A stretch of DNA of 64,000 bases from Komagataeibacter medellinensis NBRC 3288 (GCF_000182745.2 NC_016027.1:1243001-1307000), one strand, 5' to 3'; numbered from the stretch's first letter, positions 17,553 through 26,476 are shown. Made by a program: numbers and translations. Notes: generated from the letters alone by a model not told the origin.

Positions 17553-19532
17553 ATGAACCCGGAACTTGGAAATTTTGCCCTGGCGCTGGCATGCTGCATG
17601 GCCGCCGGACAGGCGATCCTGCCCCTGATCGGCGCACAGCGGCGCGATACCCGGCTAATGGCGCTGGCCCCTGCACTGGCGATAGGGCAGATGATCGCGC
17701 TGATCACCGCATTTGCGTGCCTGGTCCATGCCGCCATCACCAATGATTTTTCCGTGCAGAACGTGGCCGCCAACAGCGCGGTCAGCAAACCGCTGCTGTA
17801 CAAGATCACTGGCGTATGGGGTAACCATGAGGGGTCGGTCCTGCTTTGGGCGATGATCCTGTCCATCTGCGGTGGCGCGGTAGCGCTGTTTGGCCGTAAC
17901 CTGCCTTCCGCGCTACAGGCGCGCGTCATTGGGGTTCTGGGTGGAGTTGCAGCAGGCTTTGAACTGTTCTGCCTGACCACATCCAACCCGTTTGCCCGCG
18001 TATGGCCCGCACCGTTGGATGGTCAGGGCATGAACCCGCTGCTGCAGGATCCCGGCCTCGCGTTCCATCCGCCCATTCTCTACACCGGTTATGTTGGCTT
18101 TGCCGTGCCCTTCGCCTTCGCCATCGCCGCCCTGCTTGAAGGCCGGGTGGATGCCGCATGGGGTCGCTGGGTACGCCCGTGGGCGGTGGCGGCATGGTGC
18201 TTCCTGACCTGTGGCATCGCCATGGGATCATGGTGGTCTTACTACGTGCTGGGCTGGGGTGGGTACTGGTTCTGGGACCCGGTGGAGAATGCCTCGCTCA
18301 TTCCATGGCTGACGGGCACGGCGCTGGTGCATTCCGCCATTGTGGTGGAAAAGCGCGAGGCGCTGAAGATCTGGACCGTACTGCTGGCGATCGGTACGTT
18401 CTCGTTCTCGCTTTCCGGCACATTTCTTGTGCGTTCGGGCATCCTTAATTCCGTCCATGCCTTTGCCAATGACCCGGCGCGTGGCGTGTTCATCCTCGGG
18501 CTGCTGGCGCTGGTCATCGGCGGGTCGCTGCTGCTGTTCGCGATCCGTGCGCCGCAGCTGACCACGGGGGGGCTGTTCGCACCTGTATCGCGTGAAGGGC
18601 TGCTGGTACTCAACAACATCCTTCTGTGCTCCATCTGCGCGGTGGTGCTGACGGGTACGATGTACCCCCCCTTCATGTCGCTGCTGTTTGGCAAGACGAT
18701 TTCGGTCGGCAAGCCATTCTTTGACGCAACCACCATCCCGCTGGCCATCCCGCTCATGGTATTCATGGGCTTTGGCCCGATGGTGCCATGGAAGCGGGCA
18801 CAGATGTGGCCGGTCCTGCGCCGCCTGTGGTGGGCAGCATGCGTGGCACTGATGGCGCTGGTTGTCGCGACCTTCCGGATGCGTGACATCCTGGCGGTGC
18901 TGGCGACGGCCACGGCGGTATGGGTCATCTGTTCCAGCATTGCCGATGTTGCCGAACGCCTGCGCCTGTTCCGCCAGCCGCTGACCTATAGCTGGCAACG
19001 CGCACGCAGCCTGCCGCGTGCGGTGTTTGGTGCGGCCCTTGCGCATGCCGGCGTTGGCATCGTGGTACTGGGCATTGCCGGCATGTCGCAGGCAGCGCAC
19101 CGGATTGTGGAAGTGCATGTGGGTGAAAGCGAGATGCTGGCCGGTGACAGCTGGACCCTGACCGACGTGCATCCGGCTGAAGGCCCGAACTACAGCGCGC
19201 TGGTCGCCACCATAGAGGTCCGTCACAACGGCAGGCTGATCACCACGCTGCACCCCTCCAAGCGCACATTCGCCAGCCAGCACCAGACCACGACAGAAGT
19301 TGCGATCCATACCAACCTCATGGCCGACATCTATGGCGTGCTCGGGGACAAGCATGGGGATGACGTCAACCCGACCTATGTGCTGCGCCTGCATTACAAC
19401 CCACTGGCGCCGTGGATGTGGCTGGGTGGGCTGATCATGGCCATTGGCGGGGCGCTGTCGCTGTCTGACCGGCGTGTGCGCGTGGGTGCCCCGCGCCGGG
19501 CAAAAACTGTTGATGTGGTGGTAGTGCAATGA
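17553..19532 (+). CDS. ccmF: Cytochrome c heme lyase subunit CcmF
   Basis: A 659-residue polytopic membrane protein. The WWD domain reads GGYWFWDPVENASLIPWL near residue 237. KITGVWGNHEGSVLLW, FHPPILYTGYVGF and FSLSGTFLVRSGILNSVHAF are the other conserved blocks, with the heme-ligating His residues among them. It ligates heme to apocytochrome CXXCH motifs together with CcmH and CcmI. Its stop overlaps the ccmG start by four bases. Confidence 0.96.
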   Translation: MNPELGNFALALACCMAAGQAILPLIGAQRRDTRLMALAPALAIGQMIALITAFACLVHAAITNDFSVQNVAANSAVSKPLLYKITGVWGNHEGSVLLWAMILSICGGAVALFGRNLPSALQARVIGVLGGVAAGFELFCLTTSNPFARVWPAPLDGQGMNPLLQDPGLAFHPPILYTGYVGFAVPFAFAIAALLEGRVDAAWGRWVRPWAVAAWCFLTCGIAMGSWWSYYVLGWGGYWFWDPVENASLIPWLTGTALVHSAIVVEKREALKIWTVLLAIGTFSFSLSGTFLVRSGILNSVHAFANDPARGVFILGLLALVIGGSLLLFAIRAPQLTTGGLFAPVSREGLLVLNNILLCSICAVVLTGTMYPPFMSLLFGKTISVGKPFFDATTIPLAIPLMVFMGFGPMVPWKRAQMWPVLRRLWWAACVALMALVVATFRMRDILAVLATATAVWVICSSIADVAERLRLFRQPLTYSWQRARSLPRAVFGAALAHAGVGIVVLGIAGMSQAAHRIVEVHVGESEMLAGDSWTLTDVHPAEGPNYSALVATIEVRHNGRLITTLHPSKRTFASQHQTTTEVAIHTNLMADIYGVLGDKHGDDVNPTYVLRLHYNPLAPWMWLGGLIMAIGGALSLSDRRVRVGAPRRAKTVDVVVVQ

Positions 19533-20101
19533 GCAGCCAGCCTCCTTCCCCCACCCGTCGCCGCCTGCTGATGGCGGCCCCGCTGGTTGTGGCCGGCGGG
19601 GTGGGCGTGGGCTTCTGGCGCATGCTGTCGGGCATGACAAAGGGATCGTTCGATCCGCATGACATCCATGCCCCCGCACTCAACCGTCCCGTTCCAGATT
19701 TTGCCCTGCCTGACCAGGCGCCGGGACAGGGCTTTTCCGCGCAGGACCTGCGTGCGCTGAAATCCCCGGTGTTGGTGAACTATTTCGCATCGTGGTGCAT
19801 TCCGTGTGTTGCCGAAATGCCGGTGTTGAACGCGCTGAAGGAGCGCCTGCCGATCTGGGGCATTGCGTATAAGGACAAGCCCGAACACGCGCTGGGCTTT
19901 GTGCAGCGCGCGGGTAATCCCTATGCCCGCATTGCCGCTGACCGCAACGGGCTGGCCGCGATCGACTGGGGCGTATCCGGTGTACCGGAAACCTTCCTGA
20001 TCGGGCCGGGCGGCGTCATCCGCTGGCATACGGCATCGCCCATTACCGAAACCATGATCACCAATACGATCATGCCGCTGGCGGACAGCCTGAAGTCATG
20101 A
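19529..20101 (+). CDS. ccmG: Cytochrome c maturation thioredoxin CcmG/DsbE
   Basis: A 190-residue membrane-anchored thioredoxin with an Arg-rich N-terminus (TRRRLLMAAPLV) and one helix. The redox motif is WCIPC (Cys90, Cys93), and the cis-proline is in GVPETFL. The acidic GVPETFLIG loop is typical of CcmG. It reduces apocytochrome c cysteines before heme attachment. It overlaps both neighbours by four bases. Confidence 0.95.
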   Translation: MSSQPPSPTRRRLLMAAPLVVAGGVGVGFWRMLSGMTKGSFDPHDIHAPALNRPVPDFALPDQAPGQGFSAQDLRALKSPVLVNYFASWCIPCVAEMPVLNALKERLPIWGIAYKDKPEHALGFVQRAGNPYARIAADRNGLAAIDWGVSGVPETFLIGPGGVIRWHTASPITETMITNTIMPLADSLKS

Positions 20102-20577
20102 AGACACATCCCATGCGCCGTGGTGGCGTGATTGCCCTGCTGGTCTGCCTGCTGTTTGCCCCGCTTGTGGCCATGGCGGTAGATGATCCGTCGGAAATGC
20201 TGCCCGACCCGGCACAGGAACAGCGTGCCGAAGCAATTGGCTCCCAGCTGCGCTGCCTTGTGTGCCAAAACGAATCTATCGAGGACAGCAGCGCCGATCT
20301 GGCCCGTGACCTGCGCCATGTGGTACGCGAGCACGTGGCCAAGGGCGAGAACAACCAGCAGATCATGGACTGGATGGTCAGCCGTTACGGTAATTTCATC
20401 CGCCTCAGGCCGCCGCTGACCGTTGGCACGCTGCTGCTGTGGGTCATGCCGCTGCTCGCACTGTGCATTGGCATCGGCATTGCATGGTGGACCTTCCGCA
20501 GGCCCCGCGCCCCCATTCCAGCCCCGCTGAGTGATGAAGAGCGCCGCCGCCTGTCCGACCTGACCAAAACACGCTGA
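20098..20577 (+). CDS. ccmH: Cytochrome c-type biogenesis protein CcmH/CycL
   Basis: A 159-residue protein with a signal peptide (cleavage near AMAVDD), the LRCLVCQNESIEDS motif (Cys53, Cys56), and a C-terminal membrane helix at about 107-130. It binds apocytochrome thiols and hands them to CcmF. This is the short form, with the CcmI part encoded separately seven bases downstream. Confidence 0.95.
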   Translation: MKTHPMRRGGVIALLVCLLFAPLVAMAVDDPSEMLPDPAQEQRAEAIGSQLRCLVCQNESIEDSSADLARDLRHVVREHVAKGENNQQIMDWMVSRYGNFIRLRPPLTVGTLLLWVMPLLALCIGIGIAWWTFRRPRAPIPAPLSDEERRRLSDLTKTR

Positions 20578-20584
20578 GAGTGAC

Positions 20585-21307
20585 ATGATCTGGATTGGTA
20601 TCTGCCTTCTTGGCGTGATTGCGCTGCTGCCCGCGCTGCTGTCGTTCCGCCGCGCCACCGTGCTGCGCGACGAACGTGAAACTGCCCTTGTGCTGCATCA
20701 GGCCCAGTTGGCCGAACTGGAGCGCGACCTGCAGGAAGGCATGATCGCGCCTACCGAGCATGATAGCGCAAGGCTGGAAATCCAGCGCCGCCTGCTGGGG
20801 GTTGACCTGCTACCCAGCGAAAGTGCTGGCCGTTCCACCTCCACCATGGTCACCATGGCAGCCTTGGTGGGTCTGCCGGTCGCGGCCGTGGCGCTGTACC
20901 TATGTGTCGGGCATCCCCAGCTTCCGGCACAGCCGCTGGCCCCGCGCCTTGCGGCCCTGAAGCAGGAAGACCACCGCAATGATGCGATCATTGATCGGCT
21001 ACGTGACCAGCTCAAACTGATCCCCGCAGGCGACCCCAGCCTGTTCCAGGGGTATGTGCTGCTGGGCCAGGCGGAAGCAGGGCGTGACCATTACGCCGCC
21101 GCGGCCGCAGCCTGGCGTAATGCAATCGCCCAGCGTTTTGATCCTGAAGTGGCAGCGCGTGCGGCAGAAGCGCAGATGATGGCCGATGGCGGCCACATCT
21201 CGCCTGAAACAGCCGACCTGTACCGCCGCGCGCTGGATGCAGCCCCCGCCGATGCCCCATGGCGCATGACGGTGCAGCAGCGCATTGCCCAGTCCGAGCA
21301 CCAGTAG
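20585..21307 (+). CDS. ccmI: Cytochrome c maturation protein CcmI
   Basis: A 240-residue protein with two membrane helices (about residues 2-20 and 86-107), a cytoplasmic loop between them (RDERETALVLHQAQLAELERDLQEG), and a periplasmic helical-repeat region with TPR character (FQGYVLLGQAEAGRDHYAAAAAAW). CcmI chaperones apocytochrome c by its C-terminus. It closes the ccm run. Confidence 0.88.
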   Translation: MIWIGICLLGVIALLPALLSFRRATVLRDERETALVLHQAQLAELERDLQEGMIAPTEHDSARLEIQRRLLGVDLLPSESAGRSTSTMVTMAALVGLPVAAVALYLCVGHPQLPAQPLAPRLAALKQEDHRNDAIIDRLRDQLKLIPAGDPSLFQGYVLLGQAEAGRDHYAAAAAAWRNAIAQRFDPEVAARAAEAQMMADGGHISPETADLYRRALDAAPADAPWRMTVQQRIAQSEHQ

Positions 21308-21356
21308 CCGCATCAACAACACGCTATCCATGGGCTGGCATGGGCTTTTTGTGCTT

Positions 21357-21387
21357 GCCAGTTTCCTCGCCTTGGGCGGAAACTGGC
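21357..21387 (+). promoter_or_regulatory. Hairpin overlapping the SDHAF4 ribosome site
   Basis: A perfect ten-base inverted repeat (GCCAGTTTCC and GGAAACTGGC, loop of eleven) ends three bases before the ATG at 21391. The likely ribosome site GGGCGGA spans the loop and the right arm. The hairpin could close the ccm transcript or mask translation initiation of the next gene. It has no T tract. Confidence 0.4.
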
Positions 21388-21390
21388 TGC

Positions 21391-21570
21391 ATGAACAAAG
21401 ACAACACCCCTGCCCCCCCCCCTGCGGCTGATACAGCGCAGGATGAAGCGGCCAAGGAAGCCGCATTGCTGAAGCAGCCCGCCGAGCCCGATGAACGCGG
21501 TGGCCCCAAGGGGCCGGAGCCAACGCGCTACGGGGACTGGACGGTCAAGGGGCGGTGCGTGGATTTCTGA
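21391..21570 (+). CDS. DUF1674/SDHAF4-type succinate dehydrogenase assembly factor
   Basis: A 59-residue protein. The N-terminal half is disordered and Ala/Pro-rich; the C-terminus is the family signature GGPKGPEPTRYGDWTVKG ending RCVDF. The family includes SDHAF4, which protects and helps assemble the FAD-bearing subunit of succinate dehydrogenase. A longer open frame from 21259 overlaps ccmI and the hairpin and is not expected to be used. Placement after the ccm genes fits a respiratory-chain assembly theme. Confidence 0.85.
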   Translation: MNKDNTPAPPPAADTAQDEAAKEAALLKQPAEPDERGGPKGPEPTRYGDWTVKGRCVDF

Positions 21571-21588
21571 ACAGAACGCATCAGATAA

Positions 21589-21680
21589 AAAATAATAAAA
21601 GTCTTTGGGTGTCGCCTTTTTTCAAAAAGGCGACGTTCTTTGAAGCTTTTTGGGAAAAAAGCTTCACCTAAAACTTCTTT
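21589..21680. repeat. Double-hairpin intergenic repeat, copy 1
   Basis: A 92-base element in the gap between two convergent genes. It starts AAAATAATAAAAG, has outer ends CTTTGGGTG and CACCTAAAACTTC that are roughly complementary, and encloses two hairpins: 21611-21634 (GTCGCC...GGCGAC) and 21642-21665 (GAAGCTTTTT...AAAAAGCTTC). The same architecture recurs at 26238, 42936 and 55271. T-rich flanks on both strands would let it work as a two-way terminator. Confidence 0.85.
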
Positions 21681-21711
21681 ATACTTTGCTGCTTGTGCCG
21701 GAGCTGCGCGT

Positions 21712-22233
21712 TCAGCCGATCTCGTTGGGTAGCGGCCCGCGCCCGAAAGAGGTCTGCCGCGCCCTGTGTCCCGGCGGTGGGATATTGCACGAGATCAGGT
21801 AGATCCCGGCAACGAATACCAGTTGCGAGAGCGAATTGAACCACAGCGCCAGTTCATAAGCCCGCTCCGCCGTTACAGCCTGATACACCGCATAGGCTGC
21901 AAACGGGATGGAAATGGGCCGCATGCCCGCCAGCATGACGCGAAGCGGGTTCTGGTAGCCCGGCCTGACCATCCGGCGCAGGCGGTGGATGCCAATGTAG
22001 AATATGACCTCGAAAAACCAGCCCAGCAGGTTGGTGATCACGTTGTTCAGCGTCATCCCTTCCAGTACCAGCAGAGCGGAAATGGATGCCGCCGACAGCA
22101 CGATCGAACCGACCTGAAAGCTCATGCCCACTTCCATGGCTGTCAGGCGTTCAGGCAGGGCATCGGCAAAAGGCTGGAAAATCCGGTCCAGCAGCCAGGA
22201 ATCGAACTGGTTGACGCGATCACCAAATGACAT
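21712..22233 (-). CDS. Hypothetical membrane protein
   Basis: A 173-residue protein with four likely membrane segments (about residues 40-60, 65-84, 100-118 and 128-148). It has an amphipathic N-terminus with acidic and aromatic residues (DSWLLDRIFQPFADALPER) and a basic, Pro/Arg-rich C-tail. I recognise no family. It stands alone between a repeat and the serine hydrolase gene, 41 bases after that gene's stop on the same strand. Confidence 0.6.
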   Translation of the reverse strand: MSFGDRVNQFDSWLLDRIFQPFADALPERLTAMEVGMSFQVGSIVLSAASISALLVLEGMTLNNVITNLLGWFFEVIFYIGIHRLRRMVRPGYQNPLRVMLAGMRPISIPFAAYAVYQAVTAERAYELALWFNSLSQLVFVAGIYLISCNIPPPGHRARQTSFGRGPLPNEIG

Positions 22234-22274
22234 GACTGTTCACGCTCTCCTTACACCCATCGTGGATGGTAGTG

Positions 22275-23447
22275 TTATCTGTCACACACGGCGGCGACAA
22301 CCGCATCGGGGTAACTTCCCGCCATCCCGGCCAGTGCCGTGTTGCTGAGCATGACAATACTCACCCCCCGCGCCCGGTCCACCACCCACTGGTGCCCGTA
22401 CACACCGCTCCATGTAAAACTGCCGGGGCTGAGCGGCGTGCGCGCGGCCTCGGGATTGGCTATAACCGCGCCGCCATAGCCAAAACGCCGACCGCGTGCA
22501 AGCGGCCCCATGTCCACATCTCCGATCGCATTGCGACCGAACAGTGCGGCCGATGCGGGTGCCAGCAGCCCTTCGCCCCCCAGACGGACAGCTTCGAGAA
22601 ACGCCAGGAATTCTCCTGCTGTGCCCACCATGCCCGCACCACCAGAGGGATAGGAAGCGGGGTTGAATATCCGGTCGGGTGCAAAGCGGATCTCCCCCAC
22701 CCCGCCACCGGGCAACAGGCGAGGCAGTGCATAACTTGCGCCCATGCGGATCGGGACGGGCCGCGCATCGGCATAGCAGGCGGCCAGACTGTCATGCGCG
22801 GGCGGGACAAAGCCGGTCTGAAGCCACCCCAGCGGGCCGCCCACATGCTGGCGCACGGCCTGTGGCAGGGACAGGCCGGTAATCTTTTCAATCACCCCGC
22901 CCATCACATCCAGCCCCAGCGAGTAGCTCCACCCCTGTCCTGGCGCGAAAACCAGCCGCGTCGTGGCCAGGCGGGCAAGGTTATCGGCCAGCGATACGCC
23001 GGGGTCGGCAATCCCGTCCGACACCCCAGCACGCAGGTAGGGATTGTCATCGCGCGGGAAAGAGAAGCCATAGGTCAGCCCGCTGGTATGGGTCAGCAAC
23101 TGGTGGGGCGTGATGACGCAGGCCCCGCCATCAGGTAGGGTGGGCCGGAAGTCCGGCAGGTATCGGGTAACCGGGGCATGCAGGTCCAACATGCCCTGTT
23201 CGACCAGAGCAAGGGCGGTGGCGGTCACCACGGGCTTGGTAAGGGATGCGAGGCGGAATACGGTATCGGGCCGCATGGGGCTTGCCTGTTCCCTGTCCGC
23301 AAGCCCCATGGCCTCGGTCACCACGGTCTGGCCGTCAACCGCCACCAGCACGACCGCGCCGATCAGTCGGCCGGTCTGCACGGCAACCTGCATGACCTGA
23401 CGGACACGGTCCGCCATATGCGCGGGATCAGGCTGGGCGTGGGGCAT
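22275..23447 (-). CDS. Serine hydrolase, beta-lactamase class C/esterase EstB family
   Basis: A 390-residue protein. The ATG at 23447 has AAGGA eight bases upstream; the longer frame is antisense to the peptidase gene. The catalytic SxxK is Ser68-Leu-Thr-Lys71, the second motif is Tyr175-Ser176 in WSYSLGLD, and GVYGHQW supplies the third, His-type motif. No signal peptide is visible, which points to a cytosolic esterase or amidase rather than an antibiotic-degrading lactamase. The true substrate cannot be read from sequence. Confidence 0.8.
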   Translation of the reverse strand: MPHAQPDPAHMADRVRQVMQVAVQTGRLIGAVVLVAVDGQTVVTEAMGLADREQASPMRPDTVFRLASLTKPVVTATALALVEQGMLDLHAPVTRYLPDFRPTLPDGGACVITPHQLLTHTSGLTYGFSFPRDDNPYLRAGVSDGIADPGVSLADNLARLATTRLVFAPGQGWSYSLGLDVMGGVIEKITGLSLPQAVRQHVGGPLGWLQTGFVPPAHDSLAACYADARPVPIRMGASYALPRLLPGGGVGEIRFAPDRIFNPASYPSGGAGMVGTAGEFLAFLEAVRLGGEGLLAPASAALFGRNAIGDVDMGPLARGRRFGYGGAVIANPEAARTPLSPGSFTWSGVYGHQWVVDRARGVSIVMLSNTALAGMAGSYPDAVVAAVCDR

Positions 23448-23520
23448 GATTTCATCCTTGTTGGACAGAAGGAAAACAGGTGAACTGGTCGGCACGCCCA
23501 AAGCAGCGTAACCTTGGGGC

Positions 23521-26226
23521 ATGATAGCACGCCTGTTTCGCAAGACATTCCCCCTCTCCTTCCTGTTATGTGCCAGTTGCCTGATACCCGGCCTGCCCGC
23601 CATTGCCCGGACCGGGACGGGCACAGCAGTACGGGAGCAACCCGAAATGCCGGTACAGGCCACGCTGCCCAACGGGTTGCGGGTCGTGATCGTGCCGGAC
23701 CGGCTGGCGCCGGTGGTCAGTACCGAAATCAACTACCTTGCCGGTTCAGCCGCGGCACCGGCAGCCTTTCCCGGCACGGCACATGCGCTGGAACACATGA
23801 TGTTCCGGGGCAGCGAGGGGCTGGATCGTGACCAGTTGGCCGCCATCGGCGCACGGCTGGGCGGCAGCTACAATGCCGATACGACGGAAAACGTAACCCA
23901 GTTCTTCTACACCGCCCCGGCTGAAAACCTGGATGTGCTGCTCCACATCGAGGCCCTGCGCATGAACGGCCTGACACTGGCAGCCGATGACTGGGCGCAT
24001 GAACGTGGGGCGATCGAGCAGGAAGTCTCGCGCGATCTGTCCAGCCCGGGCTATGTCTACCTGTCGCGGCTACAGTCCATCCTGTTTGCAAACACCCCCT
24101 ACGAACATGACGCACTGGGCACACGCCCGTCGTTTGACAGGACGGATACCACCCTGCTGCGCCGATTCTACCGCGACTGGTATGCCCCCAACAACGCCAT
24201 ACTGGTCATTGCGGGCGATGTGGACGCGGCGCGTACGCTGGCCATGGTGCGCAAGACCTTTGGCGCGATCCCGGCCCGCAAACTCCCCGCCCGCCCGGAA
24301 ATCCATCCTGGTCCCGTTCAGGCACAGACCCTGCAGTTCCCGACCGATTACCCCATGGGGCTGGTGGCCATAGCCAGCCGCATGCCCGGCCAGAACAGCC
24401 ATGACTTCGCTGCGGCGCGCATCCTGTCCGATGTGCTGTCCAGCCAGCGGGGCGCCTTGTATGAACTGGTGCCACAGGGGCGTGCGCTGCTGGCCAGCTT
24501 TGACTTCATAACCAAATCGGATGCGGGAATCGGCATCGCCATTGCTGCCTTCCCTAAGGGGAGCGCGCCCGGCCCCCTTCAGGCCCGCATGCAGGACATC
24601 CTGCGCAGCCTGCGTGAAAACGGCGTACCTGCCGATCTGGTCGATGCAGCCAAGCGCAAGGAACTGGCCGAGCTTGGCTTTGCCGCCAACAGCATTTCCG
24701 GTCTTGCGGAAAGCTGGTCGGAAGCGCAGGCGGTCATGGGTCTGCAATCCCCCGATGACGAGGCAGCCGCCTTCGCCGCCGTCACACCGGAGGACGTCAA
24801 CCGCCTGGCCCGGCAGGTACTTGACCCACAACAGGCCATTACCGCCATCCTGACCCCGCGCGACGGCGGCCACCCCGCACCCGGCAAGGGATTTGGCGGC
24901 TCCGAATCCTTTGCCAGCGTGCCGGATCACCCCGTCACCCTACCCGCGTGGGCCAATGCCAGCCTGCGCACCGTACGCCCCCCCGTGCCTGCGGCACCGC
25001 CTGCAACCTTTACCCTGCCCAATGGACTGAAACTGGTCGTACGCCCCGCCACCGTCAGCCATACCATCAACCTGTATGGTATCATCCGCCATAACGAGGA
25101 CATGCAGGAACCTCCCGGCCAGGAAGGCATTGCCGACATTACCGATGAACTGTTCCGCTATGGCAGCACCATGCATGACCGGATTGGCCTGCAGAAAGCA
25201 CTGGATGACATTGCCGCTACCGAAAGTGCGGGAACCACATTCAGCCTGAACGTGCTGACCCCGGATTTTGACCGGGGACTGGACCTGCTAGCGGAAAACG
25301 AGCTTCATCCCTCCCTGCCCGAAGCGGCGTTCAGGGTGGTACGCGCCAATACCGCCGCCTCCCTGTCCGGCCTGCTGCATTCGCCCAGTTACCTGTTTGG
25401 CCGGGCACTCCAGGCCGCCGTATCCCCACCGGGTGACCCCTCGCTACGGCAGGCGAACCCGGCCAAGGTAATGAAACTGACGCTGGCGGACTGTCGGGCC
25501 TTCTGGGGGGCGGCTTACCGCCCGGACCTGACCACCATCGTCATAACCGGCGACATCACGCCCGATGCCGCCTACAGGGCAGTTACCCGTACCTTCGGTC
25601 CATGGCAGGCCATTGGCCCGACCCCTGCAATCGACCTGCCGCCCCGACCGGACAGCCATGCGCGCGTTATGCATGTGCCCGATCCGTCCAGCATGCAGGC
25701 GAGCGTATCGCTCCCTGAAAGCCTGGGCATAACGGTGGACAACCCGGAGCATTTCGCACTCAACATGGGCAATGAAATCCTTGGCTCCGGCTTTTCATCG
25801 CGCCTGTACCGCGACCTGCGGGTCCGCACCGGATATGTCTATACCGTCCGTAGCAACCTGACATGGAAGCGCCACCGCAGCGCCTACAACATCTCCTTCG
25901 GTGCAGACCCGGACAAGATTGCCGCCGCCCGTACGGCTGCCGTGCATGACCTTATCGCCATGCAGACCGAACCTGTCAGCGAAGACGAACTGGTCATGGC
26001 TCGCACGGGCCTGCTGCGCAGCCTGGCCCTGCAATCGGCCAGTCTTGATACGATTGCCGAAAGCTACCTGCATTTCAGTAATCTTGGCCTACCATTCAAT
26101 CAGAACGATATCGCGGCACAGGCCTATTACACGATGGATGCCACAACCATCCGCGATGCCTTCCGCAAATGGATCCGCCCGGCGGATCTGGCCACAATCA
26201 TCAAGGGGCCGGTTACTACGCCGTAA
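23521..26226 (+). CDS. Exported M16 family zinc metallopeptidase
   Basis: A 901-residue two-domain pitrilysin/insulinase-type peptidase with a signal peptide ending near AIART. The inverted zinc motif is His88-x-x-Glu91-His92 (HALEHMMFRG), and the third ligand Glu168 lies exactly 76 residues later in GAIEQEV. A second M16-like half (about residues 495-901) lacks an HxxEH motif, as usual for the inactive half. Its C-terminal part carries SGFSSRLYRDLRVRTGYVYTVRS. It is divergent from the serine hydrolase with 73 bases between starts and probably works in the periplasm. Confidence 0.9.
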   Translation: MIARLFRKTFPLSFLLCASCLIPGLPAIARTGTGTAVREQPEMPVQATLPNGLRVVIVPDRLAPVVSTEINYLAGSAAAPAAFPGTAHALEHMMFRGSEGLDRDQLAAIGARLGGSYNADTTENVTQFFYTAPAENLDVLLHIEALRMNGLTLAADDWAHERGAIEQEVSRDLSSPGYVYLSRLQSILFANTPYEHDALGTRPSFDRTDTTLLRRFYRDWYAPNNAILVIAGDVDAARTLAMVRKTFGAIPARKLPARPEIHPGPVQAQTLQFPTDYPMGLVAIASRMPGQNSHDFAAARILSDVLSSQRGALYELVPQGRALLASFDFITKSDAGIGIAIAAFPKGSAPGPLQARMQDILRSLRENGVPADLVDAAKRKELAELGFAANSISGLAESWSEAQAVMGLQSPDDEAAAFAAVTPEDVNRLARQVLDPQQAITAILTPRDGGHPAPGKGFGGSESFASVPDHPVTLPAWANASLRTVRPPVPAAPPATFTLPNGLKLVVRPATVSHTINLYGIIRHNEDMQEPPGQEGIADITDELFRYGSTMHDRIGLQKALDDIAATESAGTTFSLNVLTPDFDRGLDLLAENELHPSLPEAAFRVVRANTAASLSGLLHSPSYLFGRALQAAVSPPGDPSLRQANPAKVMKLTLADCRAFWGAAYRPDLTTIVITGDITPDAAYRAVTRTFGPWQAIGPTPAIDLPPRPDSHARVMHVPDPSSMQASVSLPESLGITVDNPEHFALNMGNEILGSGFSSRLYRDLRVRTGYVYTVRSNLTWKRHRSAYNISFGADPDKIAAARTAAVHDLIAMQTEPVSEDELVMARTGLLRSLALQSASLDTIAESYLHFSNLGLPFNQNDIAAQAYYTMDATTIRDAFRKWIRPADLATIIKGPVTTP

Positions 26227-26237
26227 CTGGTTATTCT

Positions 26238-26325
26238 AAAATAATAAAAGTTTTTGGGTGCCGCCTTTTTTAAAAGGCGGCGTTCCTTGGAGCTTTTTGA
26301 AAAAAGCTTCATCAAAAAACTTCTT
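26238..26325. repeat. Double-hairpin intergenic repeat, copy 2
   Basis: Shares AAAATAATAAAAG with copy 1, followed by TTTTTGGGTG. The first hairpin is 26260-26281 (GCCGCC...GGCGGC) and the second 26290-26309 (GAGCTTTTTG/AAAAAGCTT), closing with AAAAAACTTCTT. It lies between the stop of the M16 gene and the terminator of rpsA. The first-hairpin stem differs from copy 1 (GCCGCC versus GTCGCC) with a compensating change in the other arm, as expected if the pairing matters. Confidence 0.85.
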
Positions 26326-26399
26326 CATGATTTGTACGGGAGCGCGTTCCAGCCACCGTTTTCCGCATCCAGACCGATAAAGTCCCTGCAATCCAATAA

Positions 26400-26431
26400 A
26401 AAAGGGCGGTGCATTCCTGCACCGCCCTTTT
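26400..26431 (-). terminator. Intrinsic terminator of rpsA
   Basis: A perfect 13-base inverted repeat (AAAAGGGCGGTGC, six-base loop, GCACCGCCCTTTT). On the minus strand the stem is followed by a T-rich run through 26395. It lies 46 bases after the rpsA stop. A second short palindrome (TCCGGCCT/AGGCCGGA) lies between it and the stop codon. Confidence 0.85.
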
Positions 26432-26476
26432 CGCACACTATCCGGCCTACATGGCAGGCCGGACACTGTTGCGGGA

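Noticed and set aside
18228-19679. A 483-codon frame antisense to ccmF.
   Set aside because: His/Arg/Gln-rich shadow of ccmF without a ribosome site.
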